From Phaeodactylum tricornutum CCAP 1055/1 (taxonomy: Eukaryota; Bacillariophyta; Bacillariophyceae; Surirellales; Neidiaceae), in the NCBI RefSeq assembly GCF_000150955.2, contig NC_011688.1, positions 310,001 to 374,000 on the forward strand: 64,000 nucleotides of DNA. The letters are read 5' to 3'. Under the pieces are notes generated by a model. It was not told the DNA's origin and did no database searches. It saw only the letters and a program-made list of their open reading frames with translations. Below, piece after piece: positions 1 through 9,282 of the stretch. Each line of letters opens with the position of its first letter. Position 1 is the stretch's first letter. The translations under genes and the position numbers were made by a program.

Positions 1-695
1 CGCGGCCGTCCCAATGAAGACGATCTTCGTCGGTATTGGTATGCTCTGTCGGCGGGAGAATTTGGAGCGGACGCAACCGGGGAAGGATTTACTCTCGTAC
101 CTCGAGCATCCCCAGACGATACAGCAACTAGGCTACCACCACTGCGATGGTGCAGCGGTGGTTTGGGAATAACGGTCCGACTCTGATGAACACAACTGTC
201 CTTCAGCTTTTTGTCGATGATGGAATTGTTCCTAGCTTCATCATCCTCGCCCTCATCGTCTGCATCGCTCTCGTGAGAAACAAACTCTTCAAAGTCCCGG
301 TCCATTCTGAGCTCTGAAGCAGAATGGCGTTGAACCGGGACACTGCGGATTAGAGTATTTGAGGCTTCGTCCGTTTCTTCGTCATCGTCGTCATCTTCCA
401 GAAATTCCCCCAATTCCTCGTCACTCAATACCATATCCTCGCTGTAACCCTCGTCGTAGAGCGGTGACGGCATATTCGAAGACGCCGTGTCATCGCGAAT
501 TTGGCCCAAAACAGGCGTTGCATATCCAGAGAAATCTTCGATTGGCGCACTTTTTGTCTTGTGTGGAACGTTGTCCGAGGAAGAAGTAAACAAAGGGGGG
601 CCAGATAGAGATAAAAGCGTTGACTGTGAAGGAGAACACTCAGACGTGCTTCCATCGTCTTCCTGTGCTTCTGTATCAAACGATTTGGTTGCCAT
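1..695 (-). CDS. Acidic hypothetical protein, N-terminal part (runs off the left edge)
   Basis: An open frame starts at the ATG at 695-693 on the minus strand and stays open to the window edge, giving about 231 residues without a stop. The visible part is low-complexity, rich in Asp, Glu and Ser, with a run of Asp/Glu around residues 95-105 and further acidic patches. No catalytic motif, signal peptide or membrane segment is visible, so it looks like an intrinsically disordered N-terminal region. The product is not recognised; the functional domain, if any, must lie outside the window. The first ATG in the frame was taken as the start. Codon use and Ser/Asp richness resemble other diatom genes here. 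Confidence 0.6.
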   Translation of the reverse strand, partial: MATKSFDTEAQEDDGSTSECSPSQSTLLSLSGPPLFTSSSDNVPHKTKSAPIEDFSGYATPVLGQIRDDTASSNMPSPLYDEGYSEDMVLSDEELGEFLEDDDDDEETDEASNTLIRSVPVQRHSASELRMDRDFEEFVSHESDADDEGEDDEARNNSIIDKKLKDSCVHQSRTVIPKPPLHHRSGGSLVAVSSGDARGTRVNPSPVASAPNSPADRAYQYRRRSSSLGRP

Positions 696-1040
696 TTTCG
701 CAGATGCAAAATAGCGCGAGCGGCCTGTCGGTATGCACAATGATACAACGCATAAAGCGGAGAGGCAGCAACTGCCCTCTTCCGTGTCCGGCCCGGTCCG
801 AATGCACTACTTGTAACCTTTCCACTGCGATTCGGAAAAGCAATATCCGTATGATTCGAACAGCGTGTCGGCTGAATTTTGCTGATGTGAGGTCCATCGT
901 TCTTGTCGTACATGTGTCTGATTCGAGGCACATTTCAGACGCTTTTCAGCCAATCCCTGACGGGCGTTCGTCTCCGATATGTAGGCAATGGAAGAATAAC
1001 TACGCGTTCGTCTCGAACTATCCTTTGCCTATGCAATCTA
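696..1040. other. Intergenic, 345 nt
   Basis: This lies between the start of the acidic protein and the stop of the TPR protein, both on the minus strand, so it holds the 5' region of the former and the 3' region of the latter. Short open frames on both strands have no coding character. Nothing else is seen. Confidence 0.4.
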
Positions 1041-2267
1041 TTATTTTAGCGTTTCCAATTTGATCATTTTTTTTTGCAAGGATTCCGACCATCCTAGTTG
1101 CTCGTCCAAGAATGCCGAATTCTTAAAACGTGAGCAGGACATGGACACTGCGGGGTTTGTGTCGTCAATACTAAATTTGAGCCGTTTTGGTTCATCCAAG
1201 GGCACCCCATCTTTTTTGGCGTTGCGCTGAGAGGCATCAACTTGTAGTTGTTCCAATCGCTCGCAGGCCCGTCCCAACGTTGCTTCCGCATCGGCGACGG
1301 AACCTTCGTCCCAAAGCAATGCTGCCAGTGCCATTCTACCTTCACCTTCCTTGGCAATGAGCCGTTGCAGTAAGCCCACATCCCGGGCTTCGATGCCTTT
1401 GGTTTTTGCAATAGCCTTCTGCAAAATAGATTTCGCTTCGCTCGTTTGCCCGGAACCCCCGGCGAGATCGATCCCTGCGTCAATCACCGCCATGACTCCT
1501 CGAGGTTTGTCACCAATTTCGTCAAAGGCAGTGCCTGAGAGAGAGTGAGCGTAAGCTGCCTGTTTCCAGTCATTGACCTGTCTCAGGACCGTGCCCCATT
1601 CCCAAGCAGCGTACGGATTGCGGGTGGCGCCGTCTTCGAGCAATTCGGCATCTGTATCCCAATCTTCACGCGAAGTCAGCTTTAACGAGAGTTCGTAATC
1701 GCCGGCGGCTTGTTTGGTCTGAGCTTTCGTCAAAGCCGTGCCTTGAGATTTGAGGGCCCGGGCCCGGCCGAGCAAGGCGGACGGGAGTTCAATCGGGTCG
1801 GCCTGATCCCCGCCAGGACCCTGCAATAACTCAATGGCCTTTGTGTAATCACTGACGGCGGCCTTGGAGTCCGCCAAGAGTGTGTAACAATCTCCGCGCA
1901 CGCGGTACAGTCCAGCTAGTTCGTCGGGCGGCTGGCCTTGCCAACGTTCCACTACCTGAGTCAGTAAAACGAGAGATGCGTCGAGGTCTCGTTCCACACC
2001 GTAAAATTCGGCAAACGCCTTTCGTAATAGTTGGACGTCCGCCTGGGACGGTGGAGCCTGTGCACTCCCAATCGCGGAAACACTGGCGGTAGCCGCGATC
2101 CAGTTGCTGACACCATCGGAAAGTAGCGAGGTTGAGGAGGATGACAATGATGACTTTGGAATGAAAGAAGGTAGCGAGGCGGTTTTTGTCGGCTGTGACG
2201 TGATTTGTGGTACGTCCGGAGCTGGCGATATGGCGAACGCGGCGAAGAAACAAGATAGGAATCTCAT
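1041..2267 (-). CDS. Secretory-pathway/plastid-directed TPR-like protein
   Basis: A 408-residue frame starts at the ATG at 2267. The first 15-20 residues are hydrophobic (MRFLSCFFAAFAIS...) and look like a signal peptide, followed by a Ser/Thr-rich stretch as in diatom plastid leaders, although no clear AF motif is visible. Residues about 75-300 are Ala/Leu-rich helices with TPR-like pairs, for example around residues 115-150 (GDCYTLLADSKAAVSDYTKAI). TPRs bind partner proteins; no catalytic site is seen. The C-terminal 100 residues are charged and end with a Lys-rich tail. It is divergently arranged with the ADP-ribosylglycohydrolase-like gene (about 300 nt between starts). The partner and exact compartment are unknown. 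Confidence 0.75.
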   Translation of the reverse strand: MRFLSCFFAAFAISPAPDVPQITSQPTKTASLPSFIPKSSLSSSSTSLLSDGVSNWIAATASVSAIGSAQAPPSQADVQLLRKAFAEFYGVERDLDASLVLLTQVVERWQGQPPDELAGLYRVRGDCYTLLADSKAAVSDYTKAIELLQGPGGDQADPIELPSALLGRARALKSQGTALTKAQTKQAAGDYELSLKLTSREDWDTDAELLEDGATRNPYAAWEWGTVLRQVNDWKQAAYAHSLSGTAFDEIGDKPRGVMAVIDAGIDLAGGSGQTSEAKSILQKAIAKTKGIEARDVGLLQRLIAKEGEGRMALAALLWDEGSVADAEATLGRACERLEQLQVDASQRNAKKDGVPLDEPKRLKFSIDDTNPAVSMSCSRFKNSAFLDEQLGWSESLQKKMIKLETLK

Positions 2268-2573
2268 GGTCGAACGTTACAAACGTCTTGGCTGGTATTT
2301 GTGTTCCTCACTGTCAGAGAGAGTAGACACGTGAACGCGTATAGCAATTCATGGACACCGAGATACTTCGCCGTGCACCGAAGACTGTCTGTCTCCTGCG
2401 ACAACACGTCAGATCGTTTCATAAGCCAAATACTCGTTCGATTCTCAGATTCATATATTCGAAATGTCCTTCTAGTACCGTATCAATCTGCTCACTTTTT
2501 CTCAGTCAGTGAGTCAGGAACTCCATCAGCGCAAAGACAGACCTGGACCAGCACCCGCCCAAATCTGACGATA
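2268..2573. promoter_or_regulatory. Divergent intergenic region between TPR and ARH-like genes
   Basis: These 306 nt separate two divergent start codons and should hold both promoters. The frame of the plus-strand gene is open upstream to about 2301, but the residues it would encode have no domain similarity, so this is treated as non-coding. No unusual motif is seen. Confidence 0.35.
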
Positions 2574-3917
2574 ATGAAGATATCTACGGGTAGGCGGAGA
2601 GGTCGATTAGGTTACTCACATTTAGCAAATCAGCATTCCATTGCATGGAGGGTGATGCTGCTGCTCCTCGTTTCTATATTGAGTTTTTCAGCCATTTGGA
2701 TGGGCCCCAAAAGTAGCAAAAATACGACTGAAAAGGGAACCCACGCTTCAACTGTAAATTTTGACCCCACAATGCAACGCAGCTCCTCGCTTGTCCTGAC
2801 GACTGAATCGCGCCTCCGTGCCGCCCTGTGGGGATATTTCGCCGGTGACGCCTTGGCATCCCCATCCCACTGGTACTACGGGGGTTTTCCTCAAATAAAA
2901 CGCGACTATGGAAAGATCGAAGATTATACTCAACCAGTATACGAACTGACCGGCAGTATCCTCAACAAATCCAATCTCAATGGCGGTGGACGTCGCAAGG
3001 CAACCTCGAAAGACCAGCCCCAGTCGATCATTGGATACGTCATCAACCACGGGAAACAGGACTTGTGGAGTCCTTCGAAGAGTATTCACTACCACGCGAC
3101 TCTACAAAAAGGTGAAAACACTCTTGAAGTGCAGCTCGCTCGTGTCCTGATGAAGAGCATAGTCGCCAGCCAAGGTGTTTTCAATCCAGATCATTTCCGA
3201 GAGGCCTACATCAACTTTATGATGACTGCTGGCTCCCACAACGACACCTACGCCAGTACTTGTCACCGCATGTTTTTTGCCAACTTAGTATACGGCAAGC
3301 TACCACCGAAGGATTGTCCCGATGATGATGGTCACAATGTCGAAACGATAGATGGTCTCGTACTACCAACTATAGTTGCCTTGGCTGTTGGCGCTCGATC
3401 GAATGGTACTCTAGCGCAAGCCGCGGACATGGCATCAGCCTGTGCCGACGTCACGCGAAAAAGCAACGTGCTTCATCAAGCGGCCGGGGCGTGGGGCAAG
3501 CTCGTGTTTCAAAGCGTACAGCCATCAACACTCGATATGAAGTCTACGTTGCAGGAAACAGCGGCGTCTCTGGGCTTTCGTAAACCAAATGGTAATGGTC
3601 GGGATGAGTTGACGGCTTGTTATTTGGGGTCGGCTATGCCAGCGTTGTTGGATAGTTTGGCCAAGTACAATCCGAATCCGGATAGTAAAAGTTCGACTTG
3701 GCATGCCCTTTTGGCCAACGCCAATACTGGCGGTGAAAACGTACACCGTGGATCATGCCTAGGCGCGGTTTTAGGATCGCAAGAAGGCTTGGAACGGATG
3801 GAAACAGTGTCACCGCAGTTGATGACAGGACTGCACGATTTTGAATCCTTGCGAGTAGAAATTGACGATTTTGTTGCTGCCGTCACGACGTCGGCAAAGG
3901 CAACTTCGTTGAAATAG
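2574..3917 (+). CDS. ADP-ribosylglycohydrolase / J1-crystallin-fold protein, membrane-anchored
   Basis: From the ATG at 2574 the product is 447 residues. A single hydrophobic segment at about 25-43 after a basic start suggests a type II membrane or secretory anchor. The ARH fold follows: GDALASPSHWYY near residue 91 matches the family's N-terminal G-D-A motif. Near residue 385 NTGGENVHRGSCLGA sits where active hydrolases have the metal-binding GGDTDT. Thr and Asp of an HNDTY motif remain near 223-227. The altered metal site is more like J1-crystallin relatives, so hydrolysis of ADP-ribose is doubtful. An upstream ATG-less extension to 2301 is possible but unlikely. The 3' end faces TELO2 convergently. 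Confidence 0.75.
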   Translation: MKISTGRRRGRLGYSHLANQHSIAWRVMLLLLVSILSFSAIWMGPKSSKNTTEKGTHASTVNFDPTMQRSSSLVLTTESRLRAALWGYFAGDALASPSHWYYGGFPQIKRDYGKIEDYTQPVYELTGSILNKSNLNGGGRRKATSKDQPQSIIGYVINHGKQDLWSPSKSIHYHATLQKGENTLEVQLARVLMKSIVASQGVFNPDHFREAYINFMMTAGSHNDTYASTCHRMFFANLVYGKLPPKDCPDDDGHNVETIDGLVLPTIVALAVGARSNGTLAQAADMASACADVTRKSNVLHQAAGAWGKLVFQSVQPSTLDMKSTLQETAASLGFRKPNGNGRDELTACYLGSAMPALLDSLAKYNPNPDSKSSTWHALLANANTGGENVHRGSCLGAVLGSQEGLERMETVSPQLMTGLHDFESLRVEIDDFVAAVTTSAKATSLK

Positions 3918-4391
3918 CGCCAAACCAAAATACAATCCCGCGACAACAGAAATCGATAAAGCAACTACCTTTATCTTAGACATCCATTATATTGACTGTG
4001 ACTAAGCAATGAAGCCATGTACAAAGTCAATTGCCTATCTAGAGGAATGTATACTGTCAATAAAGTTATTCTTGTTGCTATTTGAATGAGTGATCATCAG
4101 GCCTCTGTAAATTCGGCACATGGCAGAAACACCATAAAATAGGTATTAGGGCCAGTTTCAGATGTTATTTATGTAATCATACTCAGAACATATACCAAGC
4201 ACTGGATTATTTGATAATTGCTAATTTTACTTAAAAGCCGTTTCGCGCTCAATCCAAAGTACTGAGAAATTTTCAAATTTGGCCGAAATTACGATTTCTT
4301 CATGTTGTTCAGCCAAAATAGCGATTTTCCTCTTTACTGTTTCAAACCTTGATTACTCGCTAGAATCGTTTTACCGGCTTTTTGGAAGGCT
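3918..4391. other. Convergent 3' region containing one copy of a dispersed repeat
   Basis: This 474-nt AT-rich interval lies between the stops of the ARH-like gene and TELO2. It contains a TGACTGT motif near 3993 and the repeat copy listed at 4240-4362. No gene is seen. Confidence 0.4.
4240..4362 (+). repeat. Dispersed repeat copy A (about 120 nt)
   Basis: This stretch matches 8938-9064 in the same orientation with small gaps. Shared blocks include TTTCGCGCTCA, TAAAGTACT-like, AAATTTTCAAATTTG, GAAATTA.CGATTT, ATGT.GTTCAG and AAATAGCG.TTTTCCT. It has no coding potential. Without a genome search it cannot be decided whether this is a MITE, a solo element end or an old local duplication. Confidence 0.6.
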
Positions 4392-7072
4392 TTACAATAA
4401 AAAGTCCGAAGCTAAAGAGGCTTGAACCGCTTCCTTAATTTTGTACAGAGTAAAACCAGCCAGATCTCTACATTCCGTATCAGGATCGTTCAACTCCAGG
4501 TCACGCAAAGTGGTGTATAGGGTTCCCTGCGTGACATCTGCTATCAGCTTTGGCTGATTTTGTTGTCGCACTTGACAAAACGAAACAGCGGCACATAATA
4601 AAACGACCCGACGCACTTCAAGAACATCCGCATTTCGAAAGCTCCACACAAGCTGAAAGAGATCTTTCGCTAGAACATCGCCGCAAGGTTGCACTCCACA
4701 GCATTCAACTATATTGGCTAGAGTCAAGAACAGCTCCGTAAGCAGCATGGAACCTATTCTTCCGCCCCAAAGTGATGCATCATTTTGCAGCTGACAGAAT
4801 CCCTGCAACAGTCTATAGAACCATACGGGAGCGATTCGCCCGAAACGATTAGATATGGCGCGAGAGTCATCGGATCGGCGTGCTCCACCCCACCGTCGAG
4901 TCCTGTCTGCTCGAGCGACCGTCTTTGGGGCGCCATCTATTCCGTCCCCTCCAGTCAAAGACCGTCCCTGCTTTGTTCTCTCAATTATTGCCCTGTCCGT
5001 AAAGCAAGTGTTAGGGGACTAGCAAATTGTATACCAACAACAAGATCATTCCTTGTCATATACCTGCGGTGTTTATCAATCGTATTTTCCATTGCTTGAT
5101 ATCCGCTCAATTCGTAAGCTGCGTCAGACAACACATGGAGAGCACATTGTCTATTGGCGAAGGCTCTGTCCAAGAATACTTCGTGAACAACCGCACTTCC
5201 GATACTGCAGGGATCCATGACGAGTAGTGCAACAACAGACACTGAAACTGAGGTCTCAAAATTGTCCAGAGAAAACTTATTTTCCATCTGCAGCAATTCC
5301 CGTGCTAGTGACTCGCCGACATCGACAAGATCAATTGGACGTGAGCGAACCAAGTCTGGTAGGCTCAGCAGCGCAGTTTTGTGCTTGTGATATGCTAAAG
5401 AGTCGCTCTCTGGCGTACGCAAAAGTTCCAAACATTCTGTTAAGTACCGCGGAGAAGTCACACCAGCCAAGTCATCCTCGCTGTCATCGAGAGAGTAAAA
5501 ATGATGGTCATCAAGATCATTCCAGTCCGAGTCATCGTCCTCTTTATGGCTTTTCCCAACATTCTCCCCAGATTCACTGTCGTCGCTAAAGTACTCGGCA
5601 TCGGGATCTATCAGTGTCTTCGGGATTTGTAGGCGGCTTTGTTCTCCAGCGTGACCATCTTTGGGGAAGATCTCTTCGGCTTCGTTCAACATTTCCACCC
5701 CCAATTCGGAAGATATGTCTCCAACATTGTCTAATTCCTCAAAGTGAAGTTCTTCCCCTAGCTTTTTTGCCAACTCCACTGCAACGCGCATGCCGCTAAG
5801 TCTTATTTGCGGGGTGGTACATGATAGTCTCAGAGTGACGCCATCCAATAGAGTTGCCGTCAAATTTGAAAGTGGATCGACAGGCCCAGGTAGCAGCAAA
5901 AGAGCATTCCATATAAAATATGAAATTCTTTGCTGTCTCACAATACTGAGACGGTCTACAAACGTAGATTGTGACCAAGCAGAAGCCACCGACTCTAAAA
6001 GAGCAGCAAATGATGAGATCGTTTCACTTTTGTTGCGCTGTTCCTCCGTTTTGGGTTCGAGCAACATTGTCAGCATCGAACGAACCATGTTCAAGTCGAG
6101 TACAATAGCAGTTGCCGGCGGTTGATATTGTAGAATCGTAAGCCTGACGAAAGAGTCGCGAACAACCTTGGATGATTGGAGGATGGGCACACACATGGAT
6201 TCTAGAAAATCGCTGACACCGGAATACTGGTAAAGAACAAGCTTTGCTTGATACGCCTCACGAACCTCGGCTTGAACAATACAGAAAAGAAGTTCAGCAC
6301 ATTCCTGTGGGCGCATCGTGCAAAGAACGTCTGTGGCTATCATTGTTTTCAGCCGAGGTATCAGTGAATAGTCCAAGTGCGTGTGAAGGAGTTGCCGTGT
6401 GTAAAAGCACTTCAAGCCGGCAGCAATAGCCCCTCCACCTTGTCTGCTTGCAACGAAATTCACTAAGAACTGAAGGTAGAACTTGCCAACTTCAGTTCCA
6501 GGAATGTCGACAAACCGATATAGACACGCGTGTTCAATGATGCATCGTACGTATGTCTCTGGAGTGGCCCACTTTGGGAGGTCCATTCTACAAGTATGGC
6601 AAGCATTGGCCATCAGACCAGGAAGTAGAATAATCCGACTCACAAAACCATCGAGATACGCTACTCGAGCTTCAGCCTTTTTCGAAGTATAAAATTGAAG
6701 ATCGAACAAAAAGCTCTCTCTATGGTATTCCGTCAGAAGGAAGCGGTGTATGACTTTCAAGCAGGAATCGACGACTAGTGCAGAGGGCACAGCATGTGAA
6801 GGAATCTGCCTCAAAATTTCTTCCGCCACTTGTAAGGCAAGGATCGGTCCACAGGCAACCAAGCAATTGAAAAAAGCTGCTTCGCTTTCTTCACCGACAA
6901 CAACGATTCTCCGGAGCAGCACGACGACAGTAGCTCGTTTTTGTTCCTCGGAGAACACGGTATGTATTCTACTTTTGAAACTGATCAGATGGTTCAATTG
7001 CTCCGATTGTGACTTAGCTTGCACTATACACTGGACATTGATGTCCATCAAGATCTCTTCCTCGGAATACAT
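4392..7072 (-). CDS. TELO2: TELO2/Tel2-like protein (TTT complex)
   Basis: Two exons are inferred: 7072-5064 and 4992-4392, joined across a 71-nt intron (GTATAT...ACAG, 4993-5063), giving 869 residues. In other eukaryotes Tel2 works with TTI1 and TTI2, with HSP90/R2TP, to stabilise PIKK kinases such as mTOR and ATM. The N-terminal two thirds are helical repeats. An acidic linker (about 490-545) precedes the conserved C-terminal domain: RYLTECLELLRTPE, VDVGESLARELLQMENKF, then after the splice the ERTKQGRS/RTRRW basic stretch, PVWFYRLLQGF, LVWSFRN and DPDTECRDLAGFTLYKI, all aligning with animal TELO2. Without the intron the frame stops just before the C-terminal block. The 3' end is convergent with the ARH-like gene. 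Confidence 0.85.
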
Positions 7073-7478
7073 TGGGATGGTCTACAAGGTTCCTTCCAAA
7101 CATTCCATCTTTCATGTAGTACATTCATCGAGATAATGTATTCCACCATCGATCCTGTAAAATCTCCTGCAGGGGCGCCAGTCACAACTTTTTCTCCAAA
7201 CAAAAAAAAGGGTTTTTACTTGTCAATCGTGGACTTTCGGGCCGATAGGGTTTCGGGGGTTACTACCTGGTTCTACGTCCTACACCCTAAATCCTACCTG
7301 ACTGTAAACTCGAAGGTTGCTTTGATTGACTGTGACACACTCACAACCTTGTTTGCCTCAAAGTGAGATGGAAAGTCTCATCTCCTCCCGTCTCCCATTT
7401 GTAAGGTGGCTGGCAATCAGCCCAAAGAAGCGAAGAAATTCATCTTACAGTCAGTAAGGAAAGAAAAGCATTTTCCAT

Positions 7479-7504
7479 TTTACCTGTAAGCAAGTACAGG
7501 TAAA
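7479..7504. repeat. Short perfect inverted repeat
   Basis: TTTACCTGTA at 7479-7488 and TACAGGTAAA at 7495-7504 are perfect reverse complements around a 6-nt spacer. It lies 400 nt upstream of TELO2 and 550 nt before the transposase relic. It may be a protein-binding palindrome or part of an old element end. Confidence 0.45.
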
Positions 7505-8031
7505 TTGAGAAAATATTGTCTTTGCTAACTCCATGCTTGCAACTTAGGTATGTAATCACAAGACCACATTATGTTTGCAAAACCCATTGACATTTTGACT
7601 GTTTCCCTGGCTATGCTTACCAATGCAATGCACTAGTACTGCTATAGCAAGCTACTAGCTTGGCTGTTTTAAAATCTTGTTACATGTCACAGTATAGTAC
7701 CATGCAACATGCCTACCAAGAATGTCGATCCGCTAGGTGTCAAGATGGTGAATGGCAGTTGGAGTCTTTACAAGGATGAAGGGAGTTGCATGGAAGTGAA
7801 TTTGGTCTTATTGTATGGAATTCCTAGATACAACAATGTATTGGGCGTTGGAGAGAACGCGACAAAGCCACTCATGTTCTGATAGTGGCAATGGAGTGGG
7901 ACAGACAATACTTATTGCCTGGCTAACGGATGTAAATGGGTGCACTCCATTTCCCGTGCCATGCTTGTCATGAAAGGTATTTCCAGTTCCACTAAAGTAA
8001 ATGTGAGCGTGCGTCATGGTATAAGGATACT

Positions 8032-8674
8032 ATGACAGAAGAAAGATATTTGGGTATGGATGAGTTTGTTCCTCAGGTTTTGTTGTATCTTGGCAAATTG
8101 GAGGAACACCTTTACAGCACTTATTCTTCAACCATTGTTTATAAGTGCTTTGATCCCCACTGCATTTTATGCACAGGTCCTTGTATCTGCTGTCTAACCC
8201 ATGGGGAGCTTTTCCAACAAGTAGAGTTTTACAGTCCATTAAATGTATTGCCGGTTGTTTGTAATAATGCCCTCCCTGGATTACCAGACTCTGTTCCTAA
8301 CAGCGTTCTGTCCACATGGTGTACTTTGGTAGTATATTGTGACAGTACACACCCGTGCCTTGTGTCTTTGAGGCATTTATCTCAAAACAAGTATATTCCC
8401 CAACCACCAACTGCTGAGATTTACTACAAATCTTGTTTGATGATTGATAGACACAACAGACATTGTCAAGATACTCTTACACTGGAACAAAAACTTGACA
8501 TGCACAACTGGTCCATGCAAGTAAACATGTCGATTTTTTGGCATGATTATTGTTGATGCATTGCTTGTTTATCTCCAATTTACCTAAAGCAATGAGACAC
8601 AGAAAGAATTTTACACTGCCCTTGCTGAAGAGCTGATTGAAAAAGCTATGACAATGTTGGAGGCTTATCATTGA
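8032..8674 (+). pseudogene. Decayed piggyBac-like (DDE_Tnp_1_7) transposase fragment
   Basis: The recognisable part is the C-terminal half of a piggyBac-type transposase. Residues encoded near 8440-8520 include MIDRHNRHCQDTLTLEQKL followed by NWSMQVNMSIF, matching the family pattern in which a catalytic Asp precedes an H-N-R..R/Q..L..E.K block. After about 8536 the similarity continues in the next frame (GMIIVDALLVYLQFT, then ETQKEFYTALAEELIEKAM) with an in-frame stop between these two pieces. So at least one frameshift and one stop are visible and it cannot encode a working transposase. The N-terminal half, from about 7700, is too eroded to read. No clear terminal inverted repeats or TTAA target duplication were found. 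Confidence 0.6.
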
Positions 8675-8937
8675 TCTGCTGTCAATGGGATTTGGTTGAC
8701 AATGACAGTCTGCTTCAAGTGTGCCAAGGTAAAGGGAAGCCGGTTCCTAGATCAGGATTACATGCTCATCTGACGCCTACCACACACTCATGATCTTTTA
8801 GGTGAAACTGATGTTGATTGGTTTCGAATTTTCTTTGGAATGCAGTAGGTCACGGATTGGAAGCTGCTCATCCATGCCAGCGCGATATCTGCCAGAGCAG
8901 ACACCGAGCATCGAATTATTTTCTAATTTCTAATTTC

Positions 8938-9064
8938 CTTTTCGCGCTCAGAGTCGATCTAAAGTACTTACAAAGGAAATTTTCAAATTTGACAGAAATT
9001 AGCGATTTTTTTATGTCGTTCAGGCCTAAATAGCGGTTTTCCTTTATTTTATTTGTCCTGGATT
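8938..9064 (+). repeat. Dispersed repeat copy B (about 125 nt)
   Basis: This is the partner of 4240-4362, same strand, sharing TTTCGCGCTCA, AAATTTTCAAATTTG, GAAATTAGCGATTT and AAATAGCGGTTTTCCT. It lies about 220 nt before the RING-H2 start and just after the transposase relic. Confidence 0.6.
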
Positions 9065-9282
9065 GTCTTCCTCGAGTTAAGTATCGTGTGAAAAGGCACT
9101 ATGCGTAACTTTAAAACCCAGTGTGACAGTGAATGACTATGAGAGTCGGTTTACAGTCAGTCATGCGATTTGCGTCTTCACAGAATATGCCGTTCGAGCG
9201 GCAATGTCTTGCAGTAGAATTGTCTTCACAGGTTATTGGAGTGATGTAAAATTACTGGTGGAAGCAGAATGCTGCTGCGATC

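Larger units (their letters stand above)
7073..9282. other. Gene-poor 2.2-kb region with transposon relic and repeat
   Basis: No intact host gene is seen. The interval holds the TELO2 upstream region, several TGACTGT/ACAGTCA motifs (near 7299, 7326, 7447, 7599 and 9153), a perfect 10-nt inverted repeat at 7479-7504, a decayed piggyBac-type transposase, and dispersed repeat copy B just before the RING-H2 gene. Confidence 0.5.

Noticed and set aside
8032-8556. 174-residue plus-strand frame as a host gene
   Set aside because: It is the open remainder of a decayed piggyBac-like transposase; the conserved blocks continue in another frame.
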